This document shows positions 40,585 through 52,082 of a stretch of 64,000 bases of DNA, piece after piece; positions within the stretch are counted from its first letter, which is position 1; each line of letters begins with the position of its first letter. The DNA is from Cordylochernes scorpioides (Eukaryota; Arthropoda; Arachnida; Pseudoscorpiones; Chernetidae): assembly GCA_030710605.1 (NCBI GenBank), contig CP092882.1, positions 2,437,319 through 2,501,318 on the forward strand, written 5' to 3'. Made by a program: the position numbers and the translations under genes. The notes under the pieces are model-generated. The model saw only the letters and a list, made by a program, of their open reading frames with translations, was not told the origin of the DNA and did not search any database.

Positions 40585-41690
40585 GTAAGGGAGACCAAAT
40601 TATTATACACAAAGACATATATTAGATAAAAATAATGATCCAATATATGCAATTATATATAAATATCTATTTATGAATTTTATTTTTGTGCAATATATTG
40701 TAGATTAAACTCCATATACCCATGCCTATTTATATAAAATATTGGATTTTTATATATTCGTCCAATATCTAGAGGTCCACTCGCCTTTCTTTATGGAGGA
40801 TCTTTGCAGTTTGAACTAACGTAGAAATAAGGTAGGATTTAAAAACAACTTACCAAACGTATAACCTATACTTTTATTTAATAATATATATAGAAAATAC
40901 GGAGTACCTCTCCCTTTAAAAACATTAGAACAATGCTTTACGCAAAAAAATATCGAGAAAATACAAAAGACACATTGTTCTTATACATTTATATCAGAAT
41001 ATATACACATGAATATCATGCATACCATAAATATGTAATAAATATACCTTAAGCAAAAAAAAACATATATTCGATGTAAAAAATATATACATTATAAAAG
41101 GAGATATGTAAATATAATATATAACACATACAGATATGTGAATATAAAAGATATAGAGATATGCGAATATAATATATAACACACATACACAGAGATATAT
41201 AAAGGTAGGGTGCGGAATAAAGCCCCGTTAAATCCCCTCCGGATGGAAAGAAAACAAAAGTCTCCGCAGCGTGAAGTTTTCCATCGGGAAATATTGGGAG
41301 GTCGCGATAAATATCGCTTGGTTCCTTTTATGCCATTGGACAGTATCGCTAATAAAACCGTTTATTTCCTCTTGGTTATTTGGGTTTCCTCCTCACACAT
41401 CATTTTATATTCTCAACATTCTAAAAGATATTAAAGGTAAAAATTAAAATAGAAGAAAGATAAAATATACGATGTCCTGTGTTGAGTTTATCTCCTGTTT
41501 GTACAATTGAGCGCTCTCTATCGGAATAAAGTAAACTTAAAAATCCTGGATATTTCAGGAAGCCTCTAGTACCAGCTTTTTGTCGTTGAGTCTGCACTGA
41601 GGGCTGAGACACGTTCGTGTGGTTGGTCTTTCTGGATATGTTAAAAAATGGTGTTTTGCCAATATTATAAAATTTTAAAAAATCAACGAT
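40585..41690. other. AT-rich, repeat scraps only
   Basis: An F2 scrap (AAAGACATATATTAGAT ... ATCCAATATATGCA) lies at 40610-40655, an FB-M end (GAGTACCTCTCCCTTTAAAA) at 40901-40920, and a short repeat of ATATGTAAATATAATATATA at 41105-41190. No gene. Confidence 0.4.
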
Positions 41691-42240
41691 TAGTTTAAAT
41701 TTACATTGCTAGATGGCGCAAGCCACGGTTAGATGTCTCACCCTTGTGTTACCGATCCACACACCTATGGTCTCTCTATTAGAATACACGTTGTTTCACG
41801 ACCAATCGTCAGTACAAGAGCGGCTATTTCCCCATCTCTATAAGAGACTTATGGAAATGTGAGATGTCTTAACATGAGAGGTGAGTGCTAGCTGGAGAAT
41901 TCCAATAGGAAGGAAGGATATATGTAAGTATGTGCCAATATGCATATATGTATGCAAATAAAGTAAAAGGTAGTAATTTATTATTTAATGCCTCCCTTCT
42001 AAAGCTCTTTCATCCCTTTAAAATATTATACTTAGTACACAAAAATGCTGCCGCTACCGTCAAATTCGACGCAATAATTATGTGCCATCTATTGACCATC
42101 TTTGCAATCTAGCAGACCCTGACACAGCACCAGCTTGGACAAATTCAGAACGCCCGCCTGGAGTTTCGGGCTATGGCTCTCGTGAGCCGAGGGCTTTGAT
42201 TCTCCATGGTATCCACAATTGGTTGATTACTTCAGAATAT
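41690..42240. repeat. Remnants of MITE-3 and P3-type elements
   Basis: 41692-41735 has AACGATTAG then CTAGATGGCGCAAGCC (MITE-3). 42085-42240 has GCCATCTATTGACCATCT, ACAGCACCAGCTTGGACA and TTTCGGGCTATGGCTCTCGT, the complement of a P3 hammerhead centre with one core base changed. Confidence 0.5.
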
Positions 42241-42657
42241 CCTAAAGAGGTATAGACGGTGTTCCATTTCTAAAAGAACGATTCTAAAACGTTGTAACTC
42301 GCGAAAGAACCGCACACGATTCAAGTGATATTTTATTTATTCAAAATAACAAATATTTATTTAAATTCCATGGAAAATGATTTTTAAATATTTGAAATGC
42401 CTAAAATTAGCAAATCTACCAAAGACATGTCTTAGACCCATTATTCAGTAATTATTGTATCCAAGTGACTCCGTGTGGCTGTGGCACCAGGACATACCTC
42501 ACGTTCAACACGTCAATGATATTTCCCCTTACAAGGCAGACCGAAGGTCGCTGAAAGGTCTCGGATATAAAGAGAAGTTGTAGTTGATATTTAACTATTC
42601 ACTCCAACTTGGATAACTCGAAGCCCAAGGGACGAAAAAATTCGAAGTATCCAAAAT

Positions 42658-42775
42658 TTCGAATTAAAAACGTTTTGAATAAAAGAGACCAAATTGTAGG
42701 GACCAAGGTAAATATTCGAATTAAAAACGTTTTGAATAAAAGAGACCAAATTGTTGGGACCAAGATAAATATTCG
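42658..42775. repeat. 57-bp tandem duplication
   Basis: TTCGAATTAAAAACGTTTTG with its following bases to GGGACCAAG is repeated once, 57 bp on, with about three differences. The frame through it (42609-42899) shows a doubled RIKNVLNKRDQIVGTK block but no other protein feature, so I do not call a gene. Confidence 0.75.
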
Positions 42776-42977
42776 AATTGAAGTCGTTCGAATTATTAAA
42801 GTTCTATTGTATTATATTTGTGTTAAAACCATATTGGTCGAGCAAACATTCACTCAGGTAGAACCCGGGCGAAGCCAGGTCATTTATAAAACGATATAAA
42901 TAAGACGAAATAATTAAAATATATACAAGTATATAAAAGGGTGTACATGGATCTGTAAGGGGAAAAAAAACAATTTT

Positions 42978-43021
42978 TCTCAAAATATTTCGAGAGATTG
43001 CTCCCTCTTTATCAATTTAAT
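42978..43021 (-). ncRNA. Hammerhead-like motif, F2-related
   Basis: Minus strand: TTGATAA core, stem II GAGGGA-GCAA-TCTCTC (six pairs including one G-U, GCAA tetraloop), GAAA, TATT. Stem I is short (AA / TT). It shares the U3/A8 core of F2. Confidence 0.4.
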
Positions 43022-43589
43022 GCACAGTAAACTTAATTTACAAATTCTTGTAGATAACATGGAAACAACTTTGTCATTGGTCAAAAATAATGATAATAAT
43101 ACATTGAAAATTAAAATTGAAAATAATAATAAAATAAAAATATTATGAAAATTAAAGTCTTTTGTGATATTAGTTATGCAGTATTTTATATATTTTATAT
43201 GCAGTATATTATACTTGTATATATCATAATATTACTATATATAATTGTATATTGGGTAAAACTAACTAGAGACGCGGAAGTGTTTTAGTTGAAGTTGTGT
43301 GTAAAAGCAAGCAGCAGCGGGATCCCACAATGTGGAGTCAGCTGAATGCTAGGATTGCCTCGTCAGCACACACCGAACCCCGTATTGTGGCGTGACGTTT
43401 GCTGATTTCTCAACACACTGTTCTAACTTTGCTGAGTGATTCCAACGCCAAGTAGCAAATATATAAGTTACGTGTTGAACGTGAAGTATGGCTTTGTCCT
43501 AGTGCAGCTGCACGGAGTCACTTGGATATAAATATTGTCGCGGAGATAAATAAAGCAAGGGCAAAATTGGGAATAATTAATTTATTACA

Positions 43590-43915
43590 AGTGGTATTTA
43601 TAGGGAGAGAGAGAGAGGGTCAGATAATAATACAACTTATCCCAAGGTAAAGATAATAAACAGCGGCGTCAGCCACCGTCCCGTTTTCCTTATTTACAGA
43701 TAAGATTCCGAGAACCTCTCACACCTGTGGTCCCCCCAGGGGTCCAGGGATGATTGACAGGTGTCCCATCTGAATGGAGCTTCTTGACAATATTTTTGAA
43801 TAATAGGTGTAAAACAATGTCTTTGGTAGATATGATATTTTAGGCATTTGAAATATTTAAGTTTAAAATATATTAAAATAAATAAAGATTATTTATAAAT
43901 GCCAATTATATTTAT
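43590..43915. other. No recognised feature
   Basis: A short (GA)n run lies at about 43603-43616. Nothing else is visible. Confidence 0.35.
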
Positions 43916-44205
43916 AGTGTGTATGATTCTTCGTAAAATAAAACAATTTCTTAATGTCTTTATTGCAATGATAAAAATATTGGAAAGACCTGGCGGTAAA
44001 CCCTCCCAGCAGTTTCGCCAGTTTAATCTACCACATCGTTCTAGAATATAGTATATATAGCCCGGCCCTCCCAATATTGTAATCATTGCAGTAAGGCCGA
44101 GTAGATTTTATTTTTTAGTAATTTTGTAAGAGAGAGAAGATGAACGTTCGCGCTTTAAAATGTTTATATTTCTACCGACAGATGGCGCGGTAATCAAGTG
44201 ATGTA
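43915..44205. repeat. FB-A short fold-back, decayed
   Basis: AAAACAATTTCTTAATGTCT, CCTCCCAGCAGTTTCGCCAG, then CCCGGCCCTCCCAATATTGT and ATTGCAGTAAGGCCGAGTAG form two shortened arms. The right outer end is GACAGATGGCGCGGTAATC. Confidence 0.65.
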
Positions 44206-44359
44206 TTTTCCGGGTTGTTGACGTCGTATTTTTCTTAACTCCAACCCCACCTTTACACATGGAATCCTCCTGTCCACAGACCTTAAATACCAGAACCAAG
44301 ACTTTACCTCCTAGTGACCGATATATAAGCAGAATCGTACAATACAGTATTTCAATTCT

Positions 44360-44500
44360 AAGAAGCGGTCTGGTAGATTAAATTGGCGAAACCATTTGGA
44401 GGATCACCACTGATGAGCCAAGCTCTCCCAATATTTTTTCATAACAGTAAGGATAATAGAAGTTTCTTTTATTTATAAAAGAAACATTCGTGCCTCAATG
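44360..44500. repeat. FB-A single arm with compensatory stem
   Basis: TTAAATTGGCGAAACCATTT, GGATCACCACTGATGAGCCA and AGCTCTCCCAATATT. The stem TTGGC / GCCAA replaces the usual CTGGC / GCCAG, keeping the pair. Confidence 0.7.
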
Positions 44501-44629
44501 CTTTTTTTACATATATTTCAGTGTGATGTATTAAAGTTTGGTTCATAAATACTGTCGGATGTAATACAGATAGACTTAGGAGAGGTAGGTCTCTGAAATG
44601 TCAGGAAATAGAGAAATTGTTTCTATGAA

Positions 44630-44760
44630 AAATAGACACTTCGGCCAGTTAGAGTTTTTTAGTTTCTCAACGTTTCGACAAAATTCTTTATCATGAGAAG
44701 TAAATAAAAATAAAGCATTCGGCAAGACGTTAAATATTTCTCAATTGTTGTCCACAATTA
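44630..44760 (-). repeat. F4 element fragment
   Basis: TCGGCCAGTTAGAGTTTTTT, the hammerhead-like centre, then AAGCATTCGGCAAGACGTTA. A diverged relative lies at 56955-57075 (TCGGTCAGTAAATCTTTTTA, ACATTTGGCAAAGCGTTA). Confidence 0.55.
44664..44699 (-). ncRNA. Hammerhead-like motif, F4 type
   Basis: Minus strand: stem I TTCTC, core ATGATAA, short stem II GA / TC around an AT-rich loop, GAAA, palindromic ACGT, U at the cleavage position, stem I partner GAGAA (five perfect pairs). The core differs at positions 3 and 8 (A and A). Confidence 0.4.
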
Positions 44761-45149
44761 TCATAAGAGTGTGTCACCTGTACAAATATGTGTCAAATGG
44801 AGTGTTAGGTCCAAGGTTGTTCCCAGCCATGTGACAACACTCCGCTGTAACAGATCTTCTGTGATCAAATATTGAATCTCGACGGGGAACCTTTTTAGTG
44901 GTGCGGATATTTACAGTCACGTGACACCGCTCTGTATACTTTCTCTCTCTGTCTCCATGGACTTATATCTTTCTTCTATGGAGACACAGATGGGAGCCTG
45001 TGTAGCATCTCTCTCCCTTAGATACAAAGAATCCTTTTTTAGACATCTACTGTCATCTAAATACGATGTTTTTGGGAGATAAATTGAGATATCGGAGAAG
45101 GTTGGTAGAAATATGGAAGAAATAAAACTCTTTAAGAGAATATGATTTT

Positions 45150-45345
45150 ATCGTATAGAGCAAACTTCCTACTGTCTTTACTATGAGGGCTTGGCTCATC
45201 AGTGGTGAACTCCACAGCGGTTTCACCAGTTTAATCTACCGCTCTGATATTGTATTGGGCTGTTCTCTTTTTATTCATCTGGATCTTTAATGGAAATCTT
45301 GGGGGAACTGTTTAAGAAAACTATGGATATAAGTTTGTAATAGTT
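45150..45345. repeat. FB-A single arm
   Basis: CTTCCTACTGTCTTTACTAT, GGGCTTGGCTCATCAGTGGT, CAGCGGTTTCACCAGTTTAA and the distal AACTATGGATATAAG. Confidence 0.65.
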
Positions 45346-45349
45346 TCTT

Positions 45350-46510
45350 ATATTTTTTCTGGAAAATATATAAATTCATATACAATGTTAATTGATGAAG
45401 AAATACCACGAAAGCTTCAATCAATATTGATAAAACCTGTTCACAAGGTTTTGTATTCAAGTAGGGCTGTGATATTTCTTTTCATTGTCATAAATTTCAT
45501 AGGTTGTTTGTATTTAGTCTCATTGCCTTGTGTGATTTTCTTTAATCATTAATCTCAATTTTACCTTATATCACAATAGGCACTTTGTATAAAAATTCAC
45601 CAAGTGATAAACAGCGTATATCTATTCTTTATATGCAAATTTCAGTTCTTAACACACATAACACATTCTTACAACTTGTGTTGTTGTCAATTTGAACATA
45701 AGCACCTAAACACTCGATTCATGATAATTAAGACCGATTGAAGAGCGATTATCACTTGAAAGCTAGCGTTTTGTAATAAACTCATTGTGAGAAATATATT
45801 TTGTAATTTTAAAACTCTGCACTATCACAAGTGGAAGTCAATTCGCGCACACAAATTACTCGAAACCACACACTGAGCTCCATAAAATTGGAACGAATTG
45901 TAAGAATAAATATTTTTTTAATTTGTAAAGAATACAGGAAGTGAATGTGTGCGTGCCTTTGGGTTTTTGTTCTTTAAAAATATTCTTGTGGAATTAATGT
46001 CTTAAACTGTTCAACTAGAAACAAATGGGTTTCAATTTAATTTAAATACAATTGGTGGTTAACGACTGAATCTTATAATTAATTAATTCATGGGCAGATT
46101 TACGCTACGGTGGTTCTGGGTAATTTAATGGAGAAAAAATGTGCGTATATCTCGATATATGTTTGTAACGTGGTGGTTGGGAATGTTTAGAGAAGGAAGT
46201 ATTGAGAATTCACAGTTCTTAAATCTCTTGTTTGCACAAAGGCGCGCGCCAATTATCCTGTAGCAGGTTTTATTGGCCAATCAAAGATGGCCCAGTTATT
46301 AGCTAGGTGTCGCTTGGAGAGCTTTACGGCCACTAAAGTCCGGAGTTCTCCAAGTGGAAACAAACAACGTGGTGGAGCTACATGCCGTGAGTGGATGTGT
46401 AAATAGCGTCTATGCAAATATGGATGCATTCTCCACTGACCGTACTGAACGATTTACATACACACAGACCATTTTATTAGGACCGTCAACCCGTACAGTC
46501 CTGAACATAG
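45350..46510. other. Mostly unrecognised; decayed F1 centre
   Basis: At 45745-45785 GATTGAAGAGCGATTATCAC, TTGAAAGCTAGCG resembles the F1 centre. At 45395-45440 GAAGAAATACCACGAAAGCT is another possible relic. No gene. Confidence 0.35.
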
Positions 46511-46514
46511 TGAT

Positions 46515-46730
46515 GGTAATGTGGAAATAGTACAAAAGTGAATTTGTACTGGGATCTGGTGGATAAATTAAGAGAAAAATGCATTTTCTTGAATAGTCAA
46601 GAAACGGTATCTGGCCAATTATGGAATAATTAAAAATCAATTTTTAGTTGATATTTACTCCGACAGATGGCTCAAGCCATCAGAAACTTTCAGTAGAATG
46701 ATCGGGAGAAGTCTTTTCTCTCATAATGAT
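46515..46730. repeat. MITE-3 copy
   Basis: AGTACAAAAGTGAATTTGTA CTGGGATCTGG, AATTATGGAATAATTAAAAA, GACAGATGGCTCAAGCCATC and GAGAAGTCTTTTTCTCTCAT follow the order of the 15119 copy, including its internal replacement. The two may share a common ancestor. Confidence 0.7.
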
Positions 46731-46924
46731 AGTAAGTAGCAAAGAGAGTTTTCTTGGGATCCAAATGTCCGTTGTTGAGTCCAGCATTGGGTTGTGTGTT
46801 ATCCCATCCATCTATTGACCTCGATCACCCATCCTGGATGTTTCCCTCTATATAGCATCAATGGGATGTTTCATTGACTCTTGTAAGTGGTTCTCCACGT
46901 CTAGAACAGCATTATATACCGCGG

Positions 46925-47065
46925 CATATTGGTTGCAGCGCTGGGGAGCACGGGTTCGAGCTCCCATCTCTCAGATATATAAAAAATATAGAAGCACGTG
47001 TACTCCTGGTCAGGATACGCCTTCTTTATTTTTAATATCAACACCTGACTTTTTTTATTCTATTA
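46925..47065 (+). mobile_element. Possible SINE head joined to composite-hairpin end
   Basis: GGTTCGAGCTC (46953-46963) resembles a tRNA box B, with TGGTTGCAGCGCTGG upstream as a poor box A. The sequence then passes into GCACGTGTACTCCTGGTCAG, GATACGCCTTCTTTATTTTT AATATCAACACCTGAC, the right end of the 28236 family. Confidence 0.4.
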
Positions 47066-47069
47066 TTTT

Positions 47070-48370
47070 GTTCACGTGAAGATATATTCATTCGTTAATA
47101 TATACATATAAACCTCCAATTTATAATTAGAAAAATAATATTTCGATATTTTAAATATATGGAATAATTGAGTGTTGTAGAGGGATTTTAAAGTTTTGAT
47201 TTCGTTATGTACGTGTGCAGGTGTTGTTTATACAAACAGTTTGTATTTCTCCACTCGACATTGTTAAGCCAGTAGAATTGCTTCGTTTCACGAAAGCTTG
47301 CTTGTCAATAGCAAAATACGTGTTGTTGAATTTTAAATAATATTTGAAAATATATTTACATTTTAGATGTCTTGTTAGAAGTTCAAAATTCCTTCTTGAG
47401 AGGCGTACATTCAAATATATAATATACAAATATCAATATTATCTTTGCAAAGTGCACACTATAAGTCTTCGGTCCATGGAGTTTTTAAAATGTGATTTTC
47501 TGGGAGAAACAAAGTCAAGGATTCTTAGTTTTGTGATGTGGCGTTTAGCCGGCAGCGGGAAATCACGGTCTGCGGCAAGTGCTTAACTGATATATATTAG
47601 GAATGTAGATAGAGCTAACTTTGAGGTAATTATTCTCTTGTTCGGTCAGTTTGGATGGATCCTAGAGATGTAAGTGTTTGGATCGAAGGTCGGACACTGT
47701 GTCTCAGCCAGCCTGGAAGGAAATTGTGGAAATATTTAAAATTTTAATATTTCCTCTTAATCGTCTTCAGCTGCCTGGAGAAATTGTTCCGCCGCTATTG
47801 ATTTTATAATTTCTCCATTCTCTTTATTATCATTTTTTGTTGTTGTTTATTTTAAAGTTTGCTAATGACCAGTGCCTGTGGGGGTAAAACTTAATTTTTA
47901 ATCTATAATTGCAGAATTATTTGATTGTTGCATTGAGCTAATTACTTGAGGATTGGATTAAGTTGCTGACAAATGCAATTTTATAAATTAAACGCTAATT
48001 ATGATAAATTGCATATTGATATAGCAAGGTGATATATAAGTCGCACCTCTCCCTTCAAAAACAAATTTAGGTGATTGTTCTGCGCGCGTTCTGTGTAAGG
48101 ATGACGGAGACATGATGTAAATATCACTTATATATAAATCTATTGAACAGCTAAGATTCAGTCAATATTCAATAATCCTGTAGAAGGGACGTTATACCTG
48201 AAAGCTTGAAGTGTTGGTGATAAAAAGTTTCTTTGGAGACTTGTTATTGTTTCTGATCTGGTAGATTTGGCGGATTTCTGAAATCTTCTTGTTGAACATT
48301 ATGAAATGAAATAGCTCTTTTATACATGACTGTCGTAGCACGAAACCAGGATATACGGGCTTTGTTGTCT
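47070..48370. other. No gene; one F1 centre and one FB-M end
   Basis: 48038-48065 has TCGCACCTCTCCCTTCAAAA. 48176-48215 has ATCCTGTAGAAGGGACGTTA, TACCTGAAAGCTTGAAG, an F1 hammerhead-like centre, followed by AAAAGTTTCTTTGGAGAC, an F1 end. The rest is unrecognised. Confidence 0.4.
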
Positions 48371-48439
48371 GAATTCACTAAATTTGGTGTTTTTGGTCTT
48401 ATTTACTGATCAGAATTAGCTGTTGTGAGCGGAGAATAT

Positions 48440-48615
48440 TGTTGCACCCCCCCCCCCTGTCTCGGGGGTTGGTTACATGTCCATATAAGTTAGACCAGAA
48501 CGAGTGATTTATTTTAACAAGGAAAGTTTCGCCAGATCTCAAAACACAACCGAGAGATATATTTACGGGGCTGCTAACCAAAATGAATGAGAGAGATATA
48601 TAAACAACCTATTTA
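48440..48615 (-). repeat. SINE body fragment and poly-C run
   Basis: 48565-48600 carries GGGGCTGCTAACCAAAATGA, the complement of the SINE body seen at 18775. A run of about 13 C residues lies near 48447-48459. Confidence 0.5.
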
Positions 48616-48619
48616 CATA

Positions 48620-49700
48620 TAAAACGCTGACGTCACGTGACTGATGATGATTCGCCGAGTACCACAGATTATTCTGTGACGCACAGTTGTTTTAATTCAA
48701 TTCATTTAATGAATGCGACACAACACCAGCTTTGAAAAATTCAGAACCCCCACCTGACTTGGACCCTGGGCATTGTCAGTCCAGGACGGACTTTGACTTC
48801 ATGAGGCACACAAATAATTGATGAAATAGCTTCAGAGGTTGCCAAAGAGGAGTTTGGCCAGTTCTAGGGCCATAATATAGGAAGAAATGTAGCCGGGGGG
48901 ATGTTGGGTCTAAATATAGAAGGCTCCCTATACACCTGTCACAATAGTTAGCGGCGTTTCCATCCAACATCACCAACAAGAAGAAACCTCCCGAATTTTT
49001 CACAGCAAGAGACAGAACAAATCTGGAGAGAGTTAATTGACGTGATTAATCGAATCAATTTGTCTTCAATTAAGTTTAAATTAGGAATGAAAATTTTGAC
49101 AAAACATTCCGTCGGCTGGTAATCCAATTTGTAGTCAATTAGGAAGGATGATTGGGTCGGAGGAAAAAGGACGAGCGCCGATTGTGGAGTCATCTCGGGC
49201 CTAAATAATTCAACACATTGGGCTAATAATTCAATTAAGCTTTGCTAATTACTTGTGTTTGCCTGGGGTCTTAGAACGGCTGAGAATGCACAACTTGCAT
49301 TCTCCCTATCCTACCTGCCCGCAGTATGGCGGCGAGTACACCAGAATAACAAACCTTTTTTCTATCCGAAAAATCATACGAACGTTTTTGTAAAAGGTTT
49401 TCATCACAAACGTTTTTTTTTTTCTATAGATTTGCTTTCTAGTGTAATTTTTGACACCTAAATAATTAGCTGTCTTTTAAAATGGCTTGTTAAAGAGAAG
49501 TATAACGAAAGATCGCCTTTATAGTTATCTGAGTAAAGAAATCAAATGGTATTATCCGTGTTAACCACGATTGAAATTGTCAGCACACTCTGGTGTTTGT
49601 TCCATCTGTGGAACTAGAGCGATAGATACTCTGGGGAGTGTCTGAAGTGTGAGGAATGTCACACGATGGCGGAGACAAACAACACTTGGTTCTATCATTC
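48620..49700. other. No recognised gene
   Basis: At 48718-48745 ACAACACCAGCTTTGAAAAATTC echoes the 63396 arm. Frames on both strands lack protein-like features. Confidence 0.35.
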
Positions 49701-49709
49701 TGTGTATAA

Positions 49710-49932
49710 TTGTGTTATACACCGGACACAAATTTTCTAAAAATAGTTGTTTTTATGGTGTTACACACCTCAGACAACCGATATCTAACAATGGGTGTAC
49801 GGTGGTGTTATACACCGGATAACCTTTATCTAACAATGGTTGTTTTTATGGTGTTATACATCTTAGACAAGCGATATCTAACAATGGGTGTACGGTGGTG
49901 TTATACACCGGATAACCTTTATCTAACAACTA
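49710..49932. repeat. 92-bp tandem repeat, left block
   Basis: The unit includes TGGTTGTTTTTATGGTGTTA TACATCTTAGACAACCGATA, TCTAACAATGGGTGTACGGT and TACACCGGATAACCTTTATC. About 2.3 units lie here. The same unit resumes at 51340. Confidence 0.85.
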
Positions 49933-50006
49933 TACGAAAGGCCCGGGCACCGCCCGGGGTTTACCCGAGTGCGAATATATTTTAAAAACGTTGTCTTGGG
50001 TGGTCG

Positions 50007-51236
50007 CTATTGACAGGGTGGTCTGTATAGACAGGTGGTGGAATCACACAGCTGATAACAGGGTTGTCTAGAGTGGTCGCTATAGACAGGGTGGTCTGTA
50101 TAGACAGGTGTATGTATCACACTGCTGATAACAGGGTTGCCTAAGGTGACCGCTATAGACAGGGTGGTCTGTATAGACAGGTGGATGTAACACACTGATG
50201 ATAACAGGGTTGCCTAAAGTGACCGCTATAGACAGGGTGGTCTGTATAGACAGGCAGCTGATAACAGGGTTGTCTAGAGTGGTCGCTATAGTCAGGGTGG
50301 TCTGTATAGACAGGTGGATGTATCACACAGCTGATAACAGGGTTGCCTAAAGTGACCGCTATAGACAGGGCGGTCTGTATAGACAGGTGGATGTATCACA
50401 CAGCTGATAACAGGGTTGTCTAGAGTGGCCGCTATAGACAGGGTAGTCTGTATAGACGGGTGGATGTATCACACAGCTGTAGAGTGGTCGCTATAGACAG
50501 GGTGGTCTGTATAGACAGGTGTATGTATCACACTGCTGATAACAGGGTTGTCTAGAGTGGCCGCTATAGACAGGGTGGTCTGTATAGACAGGTGAATGTA
50601 TCACACAGCTGTAGAGTGGTCGCTATAGACAGGGTGGTCTGTATAGACAGGTGTATGTATCACACTGCTGATAACAGGGTTGCCTAAAGTGACCGCTATA
50701 GACAGGGTGGTCTGTATAGACAGGTGGATGTATCACACAGCTGATAACAGGGTTGTCTAGGGTGGTCGCTATAGACAGGGTGGTCTGTATAGACAGGTGA
50801 ATGTAACACACTGATGATAACAGGGTTGCCTAAAGTGACCGCTATAGACAGGGTGGTCTGTATAGACAGGTGGATGTAACACACAGCTGATAACAGGGTT
50901 GTCTAGAGTGGCCGCTATAGACAGGTGTATGTATCACACAGCTGATAACAGGGTTTTCTAGAATGGCCGCTATATACAGGTGGTCTGTATAGACAGGTGG
51001 ATGTATCACACAGCTGATAACAGGGCTGTCTAGAGTGGTCGCTATAGACAGGGTGGTCTGTATAGACAGGTGGATGTATCACACAGCTGATAACAGGGTT
51101 GTCTAGAGTGGTCGCTATAGACAGGGTGGTCTGTATAGACAGGTGTATGTATCACACTGCTGATAACAGGGTTGTCTAGAATGGCCGCTATAGACAGGTG
51201 TATGTATCACACAGCTGATAACAGGGTTGTCTAGAG
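50007..51236. repeat. 73-bp satellite, about 17 units
   Basis: Unit: GACAGGGTGGTCTGTATAGA CAGGTGGATGTATCACACAG CTGATAACAGGGTTGTCTAG AGTGGTCGCTATA. Starts at about 50012, 50085 and 50158 fix the period. Some units have deletions (near 50240, 50475, 50600, 50915). Two subtypes alternate: TTGTCTAGAGTGGTCGC and TTGCCTAAAGTGACCGC. Frames through the array are spurious. Confidence 0.95.
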
Positions 51237-51339
51237 GGGGGCGGGCAGGAAGGTCACGTGTTTGCTGGCAGCCAATGGGCGCGCATTCTATCCGTGAGCT
51301 TCAGACAAACAGACAAACAAACAGACAGAATAAGGCAAA

Positions 51340-51545
51340 TATATAAGTAGATGGTTGTTTTTATGGTGTTATACATCTTAGACAACCGATATCTAACAAT
51401 GGGTGTACGGTGGTGTTGTACACCGGATAACCTTTATCTAACAATGGTTGTTTTTATGGTGTTATACATCTTAGACAACCGATATCTAACAATGGGTGTA
51501 CGGTGATGTTATACACCGGACAACCTTTATCTAACAATAGATATT
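51340..51545. repeat. 92-bp tandem repeat, right block
   Basis: About 2.2 units identical or nearly so to those at 49710-49932, now on the far side of the 73-bp array and a 100-bp unique segment. Confidence 0.85.
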
Positions 51546-51549
51546 ATTG

Positions 51550-51990
51550 TTATTGTTGATTAAGCTTGTCCCACAATGGAAGATCGGTGTTATACCAGGC
51601 CAAGACTGTTCAAAACGAGTGTCAGCCCAGAGAACGACTGTCTGTCACACTTCGCTCGGTTAAACCACAGTCCTCCCCTACTGTAAACCCACAAATCTCT
51701 GTAAATTCCATTAACGTAATCAATCCGCGCCGAACTACGACTGGCACAACCGCTTCTAATAATAGCGGTGATTGGAATCAATCTTGGGGCAAATTGATTA
51801 ATTAAAACGGAGGAATTTTTGGATCCGCGGGGATAGACTGCTTTCTGTGTGTAGGAGGGACGTAGTGGTGGGTAGTTAGCTACTGTACTCACAGCTCTAC
51901 ACAAGCTTTTACATGTGTTCCAGAGAGCCCCGTTTGGCTACTTGCACTCACTGGTGAAATTGGACTTTTACGAGGTCAATTAACTATTTT
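51550..51990. other. No recognised feature
   Basis: A 79-codon frame (51566-51805) is rich in S, N, T and P without domain features; I do not call it. Confidence 0.35.
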
Positions 51991-52082
51991 TAAAAAAGTG
52001 CCCAATGCGGGATTCGAACCCAGGTATTGGCTATCGAAATTCGACGGCTTGTACCATTCCTCCGCCAGCCCCCGGATGAACG
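51985..52082 (-). mobile_element. tRNA-derived SINE head with good box A and box B
   Basis: On the minus strand box A TGGCGGAGGAATGG (complement of 52054-52067) precedes box B GGTTCGAATCC (complement of 52010-52020) by about 34 bp, a normal spacing. The T-arm is CTGGG-TTCGAAT-CCCGC. Downstream is an A/T-rich stretch. It resembles a Ser/Leu-type tRNA ancestor but does not close an acceptor stem, so it is most likely a SINE head or tRNA pseudogene. Confidence 0.6.

Larger units (their letters stand above)
42445..43535. mobile_element. Candidate nonautonomous element bounded by an inverted repeat
   Basis: ATCCAAGTGACTCCGTGTGG ... CACGTTCAACACGT (42452-42513) is repeated in inverted form at about 43468-43532 with roughly 80 percent identity. 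The interior is AT-rich, with a 57-bp duplication and a hammerhead-like unit, and a GC-richer right part. I see no target duplication, so the class is open. Confidence 0.45.

Noticed and set aside
37259..40618. Very long open frames on both strands (up to 675 codons) with a 19-residue repeat
   Set aside because: The satellite unit is 57 bp, a multiple of three, so any stop-free frame stays open along the array on both strands. The translation is just the DNA repeat, with no independent protein evidence.
42609..42899. 96-codon frame with doubled RIKNVLNKRDQIVGTK
   Set aside because: The repetition is fully explained by a 57-bp DNA duplication. The rest has no domain features.
42609..43535. 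LTR retrotransposon
   Set aside because: The end repeats are inverted rather than direct, with no primer-binding site, polypurine tract or Gag-Pol frame.
50007..50884. Open frames with repeated YTDHPVY-type peptides
   Set aside because: They are translations of the 73-bp satellite and end wherever a unit is irregular.
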